Shown one piece after another: positions 1 to 12,700 of a DNA stretch of 64,000 bases. The stretch comes from Aspidiotus rigidus (lineage: Eukaryota > Arthropoda > Insecta > Hemiptera > Diaspididae): positions 6,060,001-6,124,000 of the forward strand of contig JAVHKY010000008.1 of assembly GCA_035079385.1 (NCBI GenBank), in the 5' to 3' direction. The notes below the pieces were generated by a model. That model saw only the letters and a list, made by a program, of their open reading frames with translations. It did no database searches and was not told the DNA's origin. How positions within the stretch are numbered: position 1 is the first letter of the stretch; each line of letters opens with the position of its first letter. The position numbers and the translations under genes were made by a program.

Positions 1-335
1 AGAATCTGGTTCCAGTTCTCGGCTCTGGTTCTTTTCAGTTCTGGTTCTCGAAGAGGATCGAGGAAAGTGGTTTTTCTCGTTCCCTGTTTTTGGAGTCGAG
101 AATATAGTTCCAGAATCAGTTCTGGTTCTGGTTATATCAGTCCTGTCTTTTGATTTGCATCAAGAATCAGAACCAAAAAGAACCGGTTCCAGCAGCAGGT
201 GAGGGAAAGCGTTTCTATATTTTGGTTCTGGTTCCTGAAACAAATTGGAGGAAGCAGTCCTCTCCAATTCCTGTTCTTGGAACCGAAAATACCAGTTCCA
301 GAGCCGGTTCCGGTTCTCAACCCCAAACAAACTTG
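1..335. repeat. Degenerate GGTTC/GAACC-rich repeat
   Basis: The stretch is dominated by short variants of TTCTGGTTC and their complement, with no outer boundary visible on the left because the window starts inside it. The open frames across it (132-435, both strands) are by-products of this simple composition. It could be the interior of a MITE with many subterminal repeats. No terminal inverted repeat or target duplication can be seen, so the class is left open. Confidence 0.5.
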
Positions 336-340
336 GCCAT

Positions 341-1300
341 GAGTCACAGCATATACGATTATTTTTACTGGGTCTTTGACCTAATGTAAGTACCAGCCCC
401 TCTTGCAGCTCGCTTGGGCGTACGCTGCTCGCCAACGGCCAACGAATCGCTTACAGACTGTACAACAGATTTGCTCAATAATCTGCTTGTTTCTTCCAAT
501 CACTTCATCGCTATCTTTTTTTGTGAGAAAACTCACAAAAAACGTGTTGCCTGAAGTTAAGGAATTTCGGACAAAAGATATGGCAAAAGAGAGGATAATT
601 CTGATTAGTTTAGACCGAAGTTCATTCCAATATATTTCAGGTTGTTCTATAAATTTTCAATTTGATACTAAAATATAACATCAACATCTTTGGTTTTAAT
701 TTGTATCTTTTTCGAACCTGTATCCCACAACATTATGATTCTGTTCGATTAGACTTCCAAGTTATACACATAGCTGATTTGTAGGAGCAATCTTTGACCA
801 AGTTGGTATGATCAAAGGAACAATATTCCTAATGAAAGAGAAGGGAGCAGGTACAAACAACAACTAACAGTTCTTGATTACCGTCGCTTAAGGCGACAGA
901 TAGCTTGTGTGCACCCTAAAGATTTAATCATCATACAAAATATTATTATTTTTCAATTGGGATGTTTTTAAAGTCACCGAGTCAAGTAAAAAAAGAACTT
1001 CAAATTTTTCCACCAGCCCAAATCTTGCATAATCATTTTTCAATTCTTTAATTCTGACCTAATGATGAACTGATTTGAAATTCTAATTTTTTTTTTGAAT
1101 GTTTTGAGTATTCTTTTTTGAATTCTATCGTCAACCTGAAATTCTTCTGAATTTTGACTTTCTGAACATTTTTTCAAATTTCACCTCGTTTGAGGACTTA
1201 TAATGTATGGAAATGGAAAACTAACTTCAAATTCGGAGTCAGCGACTCAAAATACATGGAAATAAACCTATTCGTTTTTCCTATAATCATATAAGACTTT
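341..1300. other. Unassigned noncoding sequence
   Basis: AT-rich sequence with short homopolymer runs. No convincing coding frame, RNA gene or repeat boundary was seen. Confidence 0.5.
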
Positions 1301-1992
1301 TTTTCCAGGATTGCACATTACTCAAATCGGACAAACATCAGGAGTTCGAATGGTACATGAAGGGGCGCTCTTCAGCGAACACAAGAAAACCGACATCTCC
1401 TTTGTTCGGAGCAGGGGCGAGGGGGATCCTCAGAAAAATCAAGCGTCGGCGTTCGCTCTTTGTAACGTCATCGATGGTTTTGACCTCACTCAGGGATTTG
1501 AAGATTTCGAGTTCTTATCATCTGTAAAGGATTTTTGAACAACGCTTGAGCTATGAGCTTCTAAAGAGGAATGACTTGAAAAACTTTGAGCTCTGAACCC
1601 CTGTAGAGATGGGAAAATTTCAAGCCATACAACCAAAATGCTAGGTTGTAATTATGGGGTCTTCTGTGAGGATGGTATCTCAGGTTAAACATAAGTTGTG
1701 CCCAGAAGAGCACTTCAGGCTAAGAGACTAATTTCGAGCAACAAAGGTTGGTTGCTTCCTCAAAAAAAGTTTGGTCCAACCTTTGTGATGACAGCGGGAA
1801 GGGGAGAAACTTGTAAAAATCTTCAGGCTAGGCTAGAACTATGGAGTCCTAGGTTAAGTTTCTCCTCTGGGCATAAGAGCTGAGCTACAACTAAAAGAAG
1901 CTGGGCCTTGAAGAGCATTTTAGACTGCAACTCCTAATAATAAGACTAATTTTGAGCTATAAGAGTTCGAAAACGTTTGCATCTGACCTTTG

Positions 1993-2017
1993 TGACGTCA
2001 TCAAGACCTTGACCTAA
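1993..2017 (+). promoter_or_regulatory. CRE-like palindrome plus GACCTTGA half-site
   Basis: TGACGTCA at 1993-2000 is followed closely by GACCTTGACC. This is the same arrangement as at 2258, 7617, 28640, 54794 and 54967. Motif resemblance only: TGACGTCA is the CREB/ATF palindrome, and TGACCTTGA is the complement of the FTZ-F1/ERR-type monomer site. No function is claimed. Confidence 0.3.
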
Positions 2018-2257
2018 TCTAAGGAGAATTTTAGAGTTCCGATTCTTCATAGAGCGAGGAGGGGAAGACTTGTAAAAATCTTCCGGCTAGGCTAGAACTA
2101 TGCAGTCCTAGGTTAAGTTTCTTCTCTGGACATGAGATCTAGGCTACAACTGTAGCGTAAGGAAGGCCCTAACGAGCATTTTAGACTGAACCACCCCTCC
2201 TAATGTCGAGACTCATTTTGATCTGATGGGATTCGATACGTTTCTATCTGACCTTTG

Positions 2258-2281
2258 TGACGTCATCTACGACCTTGACCT
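2258..2281 (+). promoter_or_regulatory. CRE-like palindrome plus GACCTTGA half-site
   Basis: TGACGTCA at 2258-2265, then a 4-bp gap, then CGACCTTGACC. It lies in the second ~260-bp repeat unit and is therefore a copy of the same ancestral repeat motif. Confidence 0.3.
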
Positions 2282-2962
2282 AACCTAAGGAGAATTTTAG
2301 AGTTCCGATTCTTCATAGAGCGAGGAGGGGAAGACTTGTAAAAATCTTCCGGCTAGGCTAGAACTATGTAGTCCTAGGTTAAGTTTCTTCTCTGGACATA
2401 AGATCTAGGCTACAACTATAGCGTAAGTAAGGCCCTAAGGAGCACCCCTCCTAATGTCGAGACTTATTTTGATCTGATGGGGTTCGATACGTTTCTATCT
2501 GACCTTTGTGATATCCTAATGTGAGGTTCCGATCAATTACAGAAAGAGGGGGGAAGACCTCAAAAATCTGGAGCTATGAACCTTGGTAGAGGTGAGCTTA
2601 GAGGAAGTTTCGGCTCTGGACCCTCAAGCCAGTGTAGAACTATGGAGTCTTGAGCTACTTTCTTCTCTGGCGTAATATCTTGGACTGCAGCTTACATCAA
2701 GCCAGGTACAGAGGAAGATTTTAGGCTAAGACTCTTCAAATTAACACTCTCAGAAGAATCGTATGAACTTTTGAATGGATACAGAGACTCAAACTTTGAA
2801 TTGATTTTAAACCAATTGAACATAGCTCTGCCACCGAAGAGTGCTGGACCGGAACACGACTGTGGGCTTATGACATATTAGCCGAGCTCATTAATACTAC
2901 GCGGCAGTGAAACAAGCGGATCCCAAAAAGAATGGGTCTAGAGACTCTTGACCCGAACACTA

Positions 2963-3045
2963 ATTGAAGCGCTGCGTGGAAAAGGGGCCTCCGTTCCATA
3001 AGAAATACATTAGACGGAGGCCCCTTTTCCACGCAGCTCTTCAAT
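2963..3045. repeat. Near-perfect 32-bp inverted repeat (hairpin)
   Basis: The left arm 2963-2994 and right arm 3014-3045 are complementary at 31 of 32 positions, with the inner 24 bp perfect and a loop of 19 nt. The arm core reads AAAAGGGGCCTCCGT. A transcript in either direction would fold into a stem of small-RNA-precursor size. The lack of internal bulges is unlike a mature conserved miRNA and fits a young inverted duplication. No related copy was noticed elsewhere in the window. Confidence 0.75.
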
Positions 3046-3099
3046 TCATATTTGTTCCATAATGATGAGGTAATAAATGATGTTACTCTTGGTTCAAAC

Positions 3100-5570
3100 T
3101 TGACCCTTCGCCTATTATAACCCCGAGGAAACTGATCCATTCATGCACCAGCAGTCCCCAGGAGATACATTCAACTACAGATATTCCTGCCTATGTGAAC
3201 CAGCTCAAACAAGTAAGCAAATTAAAGTTCTTGATGTATCCTACATAAAAATGAAATAAATGACGTCAATAACTTACCGAGCGAACTTCTTACGACGTGC
3301 AACGAAATAAGGCTTAACCTGAAATCAGAAGACGAGATAAAATTATTAGAAGCGTTGATATAACACCCTTCTTCAAAGGCGCAAAAAATAAAGATCATGT
3401 TGCTTGTCTCATATTGGCCATGACGTTATCAAAAGATGGTTGAACTTGGCTATTATTTTGCTCGCAATATTACAGAATCTGATGGCCTAACGCTGGCAGA
3501 CAAAAGCTCTCAAGGCTCTGACATTTAGGCACACGGTTGAAGCGCGTTATCGAGATTTCAGTTCGTCGATTTCGTAATTCAAAAATTGTCAAAAGCTCAA
3601 TAGACCTACCTACGAAATGTCAAACGCCCGTGAAATTTAATCTACGCGGCAAAAATCTTTCTTCTCTAGCGGATACCTGCATCTAAATGTCACTCATGAG
3701 AATGTATAGACGAAAAAGAAAAAAAAAATAATAATAATAATAATAATAAAGCGAACGAAGAAAAATTCCTTGCCATCGGAGTTCATTTCCTTCAAATCAT
3801 CATTTCCATATTCGAATCCACTACCGACATCTTTTCCGTTGAGTTTCACTTCTTGCCTCTTTCATTTTGACTCTTTTGTTTTCAGGTTAATTTATTTTCT
3901 TTCGACACGAGAAGCTCTCTTTTGAAACTACGTCGAGTTTCATTTCATTATCACGCCCGTCTTTGAGATGATACGCGTTATCTACACTTTTCACTTTACG
4001 ATTCAATTAAGACTTAAAGAATAAGACGCGTAAGGCGAGGGGGGAAAGCAAAGAAATAAAAAAAAAAGGAGTATGTACATCCTTGTACATAAAAATTAGG
4101 CTTCTCGTGTCTACATAAGAAAAGAGACTTCGTTAGAAAATAATATTCTGTTCTTTTTTTCTCTCCCTTTCGTTTTTTTGTACAGCCGCTCGTCGCGGAA
4201 TACAGGAAATTAATAATTACTGAGATTGTTTAGCGGCTCTTCCGCCTACTTTTTCATAAAATTGACGTTCATATTTCTCGTTTCATTTTTCGTATATTTT
4301 GATGTAAATTAGTGATTATAATTTTGAAGTGCGTTCTTCGTACCTTAATTACGACTCGCAAAAAGATATTTCGGCTAAAATTCAGCCATAATATCCTTCT
4401 AGAGACTCAGAATAGATGCCAGAACGGGGGAAAAAAGTCGGTTCTATGTATTTTCAACTTTTCTAGCCAGAATCTTGAACGAAAGAAAAAATAAACAAAT
4501 ATTCGAGCGAGCACTTCTAAAAGCCAAAAGTATAATTTTGCAGTATACTTTCTTGACGATATCATTAAAGGCGAAAAAAAATATTACACATGGAGAAGAG
4601 AGAGTTTTCTTCAAAAATGGAATAAGAGTCTTTCAAAGTTACGAGCCACTGTCATATTGTGTAAACAATTTATCGAAAGTTTATAAGCACGTATTTATAA
4701 TTTAGGATTCGCGACCAGTTTCGACACCAACGCGTCAGCTACCGACAGGTAAAAGAGACTAACTGAAGAAAGGAGAAGTAGCGACAGTCAGCAAGAACAG
4801 GGAAGGTGAGAGTGAGAGGAGAAGTAGAAGGAACAAGGATGGGAAAAGTAATTGTTGAAAGTGAAAAGGAAACAGTTGAGGAGGATGACGTGTTCTCGAT
4901 AACTTTCCGCTACCACGACCAACTTTTCAAGCTTATTCGTGAGCCCATTTTTAGTAGCCTCATCCTGCCGGTCATGGAATTCACGTTGTGACCTGTTTGG
5001 AGTGAACGTTCAGCTCATCAGGCCGATGTACGAGTATATGGCGTCATGCATCTAGCCTTTTATAATTGACATTTATTCTAGACTCTCCCTCTTCCACTGC
5101 ACTGTATTGTTATTATGAGAATCATTTCCTCCCTTTGAAAGTTCGGTGCGTGAATCGATCCCCCGAATATTTTTGAACGTAAGACAAGTTTAGTACTCAT
5201 ACACAACCTTAATTTACCAATGTTTTCGTTTAAGGCCTCAAATAAATCAAATCATGAGCTACTGCAGGCTTACTTCCTTACCACCTACCCCTCCTGAGGA
5301 GTAAGGATGAAAATATTATGATTGAAACTCCTCTGCTTCTATGCACAGATTGGAAGTCGAAATTTTCAAGTTTCCTTTTTTTTTATAAAGCAGTTAGAAA
5401 TTTTTCTTGTCCTGTTCCTCATCTATAATATGTCGGCAAAAGAGTTGAACGCTCGCCTAGAAAACATCATGAAGAGGCGAGGAGACTACAGGAAGAAAAA
5501 GGGCGAGAGACCACCGCATAGAAAAAAGTGATATGAAAATATTATAGTCGAACAATGAGAATGAAACCCG
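3100..5570. other. Unassigned noncoding sequence with an (AAT)n tract
   Basis: Mostly single-copy-looking AT-rich sequence. A perfect trinucleotide tract (AAT)n lies at about 3727-3750. Open frames such as 4312-4494, 4475-4705, 4806-4991 and 5322-5531 are short, of biased composition and match no family I recognise. Confidence 0.5.
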
Positions 5571-5574
5571 AAGT

Positions 5575-6530
5575 TGAAGCTAGTGAGTCTAGAGATGACG
5601 TCATCGTACACCCAGGGTAAAATTTTGCAAGTTTCTTCATTGGGTAAATGTCACTGATGATGTTTTTCAGTTAAGGTTGATGGATCATAATAAAAGCGTA
5701 ACTGTTTTTCCAAATGTAGCCCCTTGATTAAATCAAAGACATTGACGATGTGTCTTTTCAGTTCATGACGTCATCATTGATGGATCATAGTAAAACCATC
5801 CCGGTTTTTCGTGATGAGTTTTCCAACGGTAGTCCCTCAACTAGGTCAATGTCATTGACGTGTGTTCTCAGTTGATGACCTCATTGATGGGTCATAGTAA
5901 AACCGTGTTGGTTTTTCCACCAGTAGTTCCTAAAGTATGTCAATGTCGTTTCAGTTGATCAATTCATTAATGAGTCATATCATTTCAGTTTCTTGTGATG
6001 GGTTTTCCAACAGTAGTTCCTTAATTGGGTCAATGTCATTGACGTATCTTATCTTCTACGTTGACGACGTCATTGATGGGTCATAGTAAAACCGGGTTGG
6101 TTTTTCCATTAGTAGTTCCTAAACTGGGTCAATGTCATTGACGACGAGTCTTTTCAGTTGGTCACTTCACTCATGGGTCATGATAAGATCGTGTCAGTTT
6201 TTTGTGACAGGTTTTCCAACGGTAGTCCCTTGGGTCAATGTCATTGACATTTCTTCTACATTGATGACGTCATTGATGGGTCATAGTAAAACCGGGTTGG
6301 TTTTTCCATTAGTAGTTCCTAAACTGGGTCAATGTCATTGACGACGAGTCTTTTCAGTTGGTCACTTCACTCATGGGTCATGATAAGATCGTGTCAGTTT
6401 TTTGTGAAGGGTTTTCCAACAGTAGTCCCTTAATCGGGTCAATGTCATTGATGACGTGTCTTTTTAATTAATGACGACATCGTTGGATCATAGTGAAATG
6501 ACGACAGGTTTCTCAACAGAAGCCTCAATT
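5575..6530. repeat. Degenerate tandem repeat with ~100/200-bp period
   Basis: The phrases 'gtcaatgtcattgacg', 'gggtcatagtaaaacc' and 'ttttccaacagtagt' recur throughout. A particularly close pair starts at 6071 and 6271, an offset of exactly 200 bp with long stretches identical, showing a recent duplication of a two-unit block. The open frame at 6132-6341 is produced by the repeat. Confidence 0.75.
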
Positions 6531-6569
6531 GGAAAACGGTACCGGTTTTTTAAAGACTAGTCCCTGTTA

Positions 6570-7000
6570 GAAAAATTCACGGGTTCCTTAAGGGAGTTGA
6601 ACGAAGGGTGGTAGGGAACCTGTTTTATGGGAACGTAGGATTTCAACCTCCGAGGAGGGGGAAATGAAAAAATTTCCACTTCCAAGATGTTTTTATGATA
6701 CGACTTCGAAGCTATAAATTATACGAGAGGGCTTGGAAAAAAAAAAAACTCACGGGTTCTTTAACGGAGTCAAACGAGGAGTGGCAGGGAACCTGTTTTA
6801 GGGGGCACGTGGGACTGAAAAATGTTGACGTACCAGATCTAGGACATCATCATATTTTGACGTCACAGGCCCGGATCTTCGTTCTTTTCGCCTTTTTCAA
6901 CTTTTGTTGGTCATTGCCAGAGCCCGGGTTCCTCGGCATTTAGCGAATCATTTTGCTAAGGCCAAAAAGCTTGAAAATCAGATGGAAGTTTATTTTAGGG
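6570..7000. repeat. Family A repeat fragments
   Basis: Two related blocks near 6590-6650 and 6760-6810 contain GGGAACCTGTTTTA, preceded by a 'cacgggttctttaacgga' type stretch. These are the hallmarks of the dispersed family that is better preserved at 22.1, 34.0 and 54.4 kb. The intervening frame 6695-6943 is not supported as a gene. Confidence 0.6.
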
Positions 7001-7480
7001 GTAGTCGGGCATGTAAAACAAATTTAATCTTGCCGAAAATTGCCGAAAACGGGGTTTAAAGCCGAATATTGCCAAAAAAGACCATTTTTTAAAATATCAT
7101 CCACAACTGTAAAATTTCAGGCAAAATTTTCTTAATTTTGATTAAAATTCAGCAATTATGGTGAAAATTAGGCAGTTTTTTTTGAAAATATTATTTTTAG
7201 TTTAATGTTGAAAAATTAAAAATTTTGATTGAAAAATTCCTAGGATTTTTTATTGGGGTGTTTAATCCCCGAAAATTATTTATTCTAGTCAAAATCACGT
7301 AATTTTGGTGATAATTCGGATCGCGAATTTGTAAAAGCACGGAAAACGCATGTTTTCTTCATTCCGAAAATGCAACATTAAGTGCCAAAACTTTTCATTT
7401 TTAGTGCCGAAAAATCCGGCCTCTGGTCATTGCATATCTGGCTCATTGAAGGGACTCAGTCAATTGGCGTATAACTATAT
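7000..7480. other. AT-rich degenerate sequence
   Basis: Many variants of 'gccgaaaattgcc' and 'aaaattttgatt' suggest an old short-period repeat. No coding or structural feature was seen. Confidence 0.4.
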
Positions 7481-7489
7481 AATTTATGA

Positions 7490-7660
7490 TAGGAGGAGGA
7501 CTCAGAAAAAACTCACATGTTCTTTATTGGAGTTGAATGAGGGGTCGCCGAGAATCTGTTTTACGGAGCACATGGGTTCTGGAAAATGTAGATTGCGACG
7601 TCACAAGGCTGACCTATGACGTCATCAGTGACCTTGACCTATTTTAGGGACATAGAAACA
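7490..7660. repeat. Family A fragment with CRE/half-site motif
   Basis: Contains 'gagaatctgttttacgg', a diverged family A core, followed by TGACGTCA (7617-7624), a 4-bp gap and TGACCTTGA (7629-7637). The order matches the copies near 28.65 and 54.97 kb read on the other strand. Confidence 0.5.
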
Positions 7661-7689
7661 AGGAGAACAAATTGTTTCAAGTCCTTCCT

Positions 7690-7845
7690 ATCATATAAAA
7701 GAAAGAAATCAAGAAAGAAAGAAATTAAATAAGGAAGTAAATAAATAAATAAATAAAGTAAATAATAATAAGTAAAAAAATTGATTAATTAATCATGTAA
7801 TTAATTAAATAACGAAGCAAAATTTAAAAAAAAAAAAAAAGACCA
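7690..7845. repeat. A-rich low-complexity tract
   Basis: Runs of GAAA, AAAT and AAGTAA units ending in a poly-A stretch near 7830. Simple sequence without other content. Confidence 0.7.
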
Positions 7846-7859
7846 TAAAACACGTTTTC

Positions 7860-10430
7860 TGTTGAAATTTCGACTCTCGGGCTACATATGATAGTCAAGC
7901 TTGATTAATTGGAAAAATACAACCTGAGGAAAAGTGTGATGTCATTAATGTACATATTAAGTGGTTTGGAAGGAGATAGAGGAGGGACATGAAAAAATCT
8001 CCAAAGTTCACACGACTTCACCAGGATCGGATATCACTAGCGATCCCAAAAGACAAGGAAAATACAAGCAGAAGAGTATGACGTCATTAGGGGATGATTT
8101 ATGGTTCAAGTTTAAATCTTTCTGGAACTGAGACTAACAATAATTACAAATAAAATTGGAGCGTGCATGATATCAAGAATATATAGAGAAAGGGGATCTT
8201 CAGGACTTTCAAAAACTTCCAATATGTAGAAAAAAAAGAGAAATAATTGAGCCCTTCTCTACAAGAAGAGCGTAACTCGACTTCCCGCTACGGCAATGAC
8301 CTCTTCTACCTCTTCTCGTCACAGGTCACGCGATGGTGACGTATTATGCTTTTCCCGGATGGTCTAGCTATGGGTTTTACCGACTTTTCTAGCTAGAAAA
8401 GTGAGGTATTTCAAGAAGGGCGTAAATGGTGTTCAAAATGGTCTAGCTATGGGTTTTTCAAGAAGGGCGAGTCTTTTCAAAAAGGGCACAAAATGGTGTT
8501 TCGCGGGAAACTGTGTCTTGTTCCTAAATTACGCTCTTTGGACAGGTAATAGGTGGGGATTGGAAGATGATCGGTGCCGCCTGTGCACTGACCACACTTC
8601 GTCGCATTCTGATTTCTCTACGCTTCGTACCAGCGTTCCAAACTTCGAAATTAGTGTTTCTCAAAATGCGTTTTTTCGACCCATTCATGAAATATGATTG
8701 AAAACATTGAAAAACCCTTCCACATGGTGCAGTGGCCGCTATTTAGAATTTTTTCTCGTTTGAGTTGTTGAATGTTCAACTTTCTTTTCAGTGAAATTTC
8801 TTATTAGATATTATCAACTTCTTTAATTCCATTTTTCATGACCAGAAAATTTAGAGAGATCATTATGCATCTCGAGGCCCATACCCCCCCCCCCATTCAC
8901 GTATCCCTCTCCCCTCCACTTTACTCATTGCAGAGGTCACGTGATGGCGTTTTTGAAAAAATAAATAAGATGGTTCAAATTATTTTCAATTACTCTTTCT
9001 TTCTTCAGTTCCATCGGTAATAAAAATTATTTCGTTCTCAACTCTGAAGCTCCACAAAACGTGGTTGTATTTCATAGGTGAGCCGCTCAGAGCTGCGCCT
9101 TTCCTTTGATGCGATACGTCTCGACTAAGTTTTGTTGTTCTCAAAAATTCAACCAATGTTGGTTCCGGTCATTCGACACGCGCTCGTATTTACAACTGGA
9201 CCATTGTTTATTCACTCGCGAACGTGTGCCGTAAAGCGTTTCTCGCCCTTTGGATAAACAACGATCAGCGAAAAAGTATCCGTACATTAAACACGACCGA
9301 GGAGTAAAGTTACCGGAACTGTAAGCCTTTGCAGCCGCAGCGTGGTAACAGATAAAAGCGACCTCGACGCCCTAAAACATGGCCAAATATACAGTACTTC
9401 GCGTCCACTCTTCTCTAGTAGATAGTCTGCTATGTACAATGAAGAGAACGCAACTTTTCATCCGCTTTAATGCCTTTTTCTTACCAGTTTACATGCACCG
9501 TGTACAATAACTCGACTGCACAACGGAGTACATTATCCATTATACGGCGTAGCGTCGACTTTAAAACGTCAAGAACAACGTATCGCGAGTTGGTCGCCAA
9601 CTTAGTGAAAATAGCCCGAGTTTCGCCGGAGTCTCTGGATTATTATCTTTACCGCGTTACGCCACGCTGATGTCGAATTGTTTTTGGTACTCCGAAATAG
9701 TTGGCCGATTAAGGACTCGTTTCTTGTTTTTACGAGGCGACTTTATCTGGGAGCACTAAAGCGAAACAGATTGATGGGTAATGGTAGAAAAGTTTATTTC
9801 GCCAATACTCTTATAGTGTAAGGTATAATATATTAGCGCTCCATCGGACACGGATGGAAAGAACGAAAAATAAAAGTAACCACGTTTTTTAGAGATTCGT
9901 CTTAAGGAGTCTACATTCTGTAATGAATCAATCATCCCTTTGCACGGAAGTCAACTAGTTTTCAGATGTGAAACACTGCTTTATGTTAACTCGGAATAGA
10001 ATTTTGCGTGTACTACACCGATAATCGTACACGATTCGTGTGCAGCATAGAAGCGCAAGAATAAGTGTAGCTATAAGCTCTAGAGTACACTTTTCTCAAA
10101 ATGAAAGTAGGAATAGTTTGGATAAGAAGTTCTTCAGCTGACAGTGGACTCTAGGCCCATAATTATCTTTCTCGCGTGTCTCAATTTCCAAATCCATTGT
10201 TTCGTAAAAGGTACTCTAGTTTTTGTACAACTCTTCTATGTTTCTCTTCATTTTGCAAACTAGTTCCAGGAAGTGTGCTTCTGTCCATCACGTCCATAGA
10301 ATCAGGTTCATTTCCTTATCTCACAACTAGGGAACGTTGGAGGTCGAAGATGACCGTAAAATAAGTTTGAGGGTTAGATGAATTGAGGAAAATGCACTTC
10401 TCATGACAGATATTTTTTCGGGAATCATTC
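7860..10430. other. Unassigned, mostly single-copy-looking sequence
   Basis: A short direct duplication is visible near 8360-8480 ('atggtctagctatgggttttt' type phrase twice). From about 9000 on, the sequence is of more even composition, with many CpG dinucleotides and no repeats recognised. Open frames (8401-8697, 9470-9670, 10176-10364) match nothing I know and show no domain. The region could contain regulatory or intronic host DNA. Confidence 0.4.
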
Positions 10431-10478
10431 TTCTTTCAATAATTCAATCGGAATTCCGCTAAAAAGACACAATAGCTA

Positions 10479-10661
10479 GGCACAGGTGAAATGGACCACA
10501 ATTTTGATTCCGAAAGAACAAGTGAGGATTGTACACCCGCGGTGGAGAATAAGACAGGGTGCATTCTCGCTGTCTGCGGAGCTCCGCAAACACGATCAAC
10601 AGCGCTCGCTTGATCCTTAGGAACCTTAAGAATCAAAATTGTGGTTCATTTTACCTGTGCC
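10479..10661. mobile_element. Small TIR element (MITE candidate), 183 bp
   Basis: Terminal inverted repeats of about 31 bp begin GGCACAGGT and continue through ACCACAATTTTGATTC. The arms at 10479-10509 and 10631-10661 differ at only a few positions. The interior has no coding capacity. No clear target duplication was found, so the superfamily is unassigned. Confidence 0.6.
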
Positions 10662-11659
10662 GTATATCACTAGTATAGACTATTTCCAATAACTTTTTTC
10701 AATTTCGAGATTGTACTATAAAGAGATATTTTTCGAAGGTTTCGGAGCCTAATTTGTTAGATCTTACATCTTTTATAGAGCTTTTAGCTAAGTATCTTAG
10801 AGGTCACGAGAAAATAGACTTGTACAAACTTGTCGGAGTGAGATTTGTTCCATTCTATCTCGGCGTCATTCTCCTGGTCCAAATTATTTTGGACGTACAG
10901 TGCAGATGTAAAAAACAAAGAAGAATTACTAAATGTGAAAAGGGTTGAGCTTCGCGGGAAAATAATAAAAAGGCTCTTGCCATGTAAGGGGGGGGGGGAA
11001 TGGCCTTGGTCGGAAAATGTTTCAAATGTACGTCAAAGGGTTGTCCCAATGAGAAAACTCGAAATCCAAAAAATTGGACCCATCCGCTCACCCACATGGG
11101 CTGCAGAGTGATTCTTAGGCCTAAAATCCAAATGGCTATATCTCAGCTAATGATGATCGCACAGCAATGAAACTTGGGGACATTTTAGTACATGTGAACG
11201 TTCATCCATGGTATTTTTTTTCAAAACAAAACCATTCATATTTTCCCTAGTTTCTAGCTATAACCAAACTTCAAACTCGAAAAAAAAAGAAATCGGGGGG
11301 GGAGGCACTTGGGGAAAATCATTCATTTGAAGCGCCATACCCTCTACTATAAGCTATAACATACATGAGTACCATAGTCCTCGGTGAGGTGCAACATTCC
11401 CCAAAAAAATCAATATTTAATGAATTTCTGTAATTTTTCCGTGAACAGCGGGGTGAACGATGACTGCTACCGCAATAGACCGCGAGAAATCAATGGTCAA
11501 TGTTCGAGGTGGAAAATACGCACTCCTCCATGAGATGAAATGGGAATGTTGATAGACCAAAAATATATTTTTAGTATTTCGTTTATCGATTTGGTCAATT
11601 CTTATGTAAACACGTCCACCGATTAGGTAGAGTACGTTAGATTGAGAAAAATAGTTGAA

Positions 11660-12700
11660 AAATTCTCCAGTCGCTGGAACAGTCTGAAAATAGAAGAGAA
11701 GTGAGAAAATCACCTTTTTCACCCTGGAGGACCGTGAGTTTTGAATGGTCAAAAAATTCTCCAGTCGCTGGAACGTTCTGGAAATGACAAAAATTAGAGA
11801 AAATCCACTTTTTCACCCTGGAGGACCGTGAGTTTTGGTATTTCATTCTTCAATTCGTTCAATTCCTAAGTAAACATGTACGCCAAGTTTGAAAAAAATA
11901 GTCAAAAAATTCTCCAGCCGCTGGTATGGTCTGGAAAGGACAAATAATTGAGAACATCCAATTTTTTACCCTGGAGGACCGTGAGTTTTGGTATTGCGTT
12001 CATCAATTAGGTCAATTCTTATGTAAACACATTCGCCGAATCCGAAAAAAATAGTCAAAAAATTCTCCAGCCGCTAGAACCTTCTGGAAAGGACAAATAA
12101 TCGAGAACATCTAATTTTTACCCTGGAGGACCGCGATTTTTGGTATTTTGTTCATCAATATTAGGTAAATTCTTAAGTAAACATGTACGCCAAGTTTGAA
12201 AAAATTGTCAAAAAATTCTCCAGCCGCTGTAATGGTCTGGAAATGACAATAAATAGGGGACATCCACTTTTTCATCCTGGAGATTGGTGAGCTTTGGTAT
12301 ATCATTCCACAATTCGTCCAATTCTTATGTAAACATGTCCGCTGAGTTTGAAAAAAAATAGTCAAAAAATTCTCCAGTTTCTGGGATGCCCTGGAAATAG
12401 TAAAAACTCCAGATAATCCACTTTTCCAACATGGAAAACCGTGATTTTTCATATTCTGTTTATCAACAAGGTCAATTCTTATGTTAATACCTCCGCCGAG
12501 TTAGAAAAAAAATTGTCAATAAATTCTCCAGTCGCTGGAACGATCTAGAAGTAGTACCAAATCCAGAAAATCCACTTTTTCAATATGGAGAGCCCTGATT
12601 TTTGGTATGTTCTTCATCAATTAGGTCAAATCTTATGTTAATAAGTCTTACAAGTTGGAAAAAAATAGTCAATAAATTCTCCAGTCGCTAGGACGCTTTG
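11660..12700. repeat. ~153-bp tandem array, left arm
   Basis: The marker CTCCAG(T/C)CGCTGG recurs at about 11.665, 11.758, 11.913, 12.065, 12.220, 12.372, 12.528 and 12.681 kb. Spacing is about 152-156 bp after the first, shorter interval. The marker is itself a small palindrome, CCAG-TCG-CTGG. Confidence 0.8.

Larger units (their letters stand above)
1310..2740. repeat. Degenerate ~260-bp tandem repeat
   Basis: The string GGCTAGGCTAGAACTATG (last bases variable) recurs near 1825, 2085 and 2351, giving a period of about 260 bp, and more diverged units lie on both sides. Each unit also carries a 'cttgtaaaaatctt' stretch and a 'tctggacataag' type stretch. Two units carry TGACGTCA followed by GACCTTGACC. 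Open frames at 1311-1538 and 1698-1883 fall inside the repeat and are not supported as genes. Confidence 0.7.
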
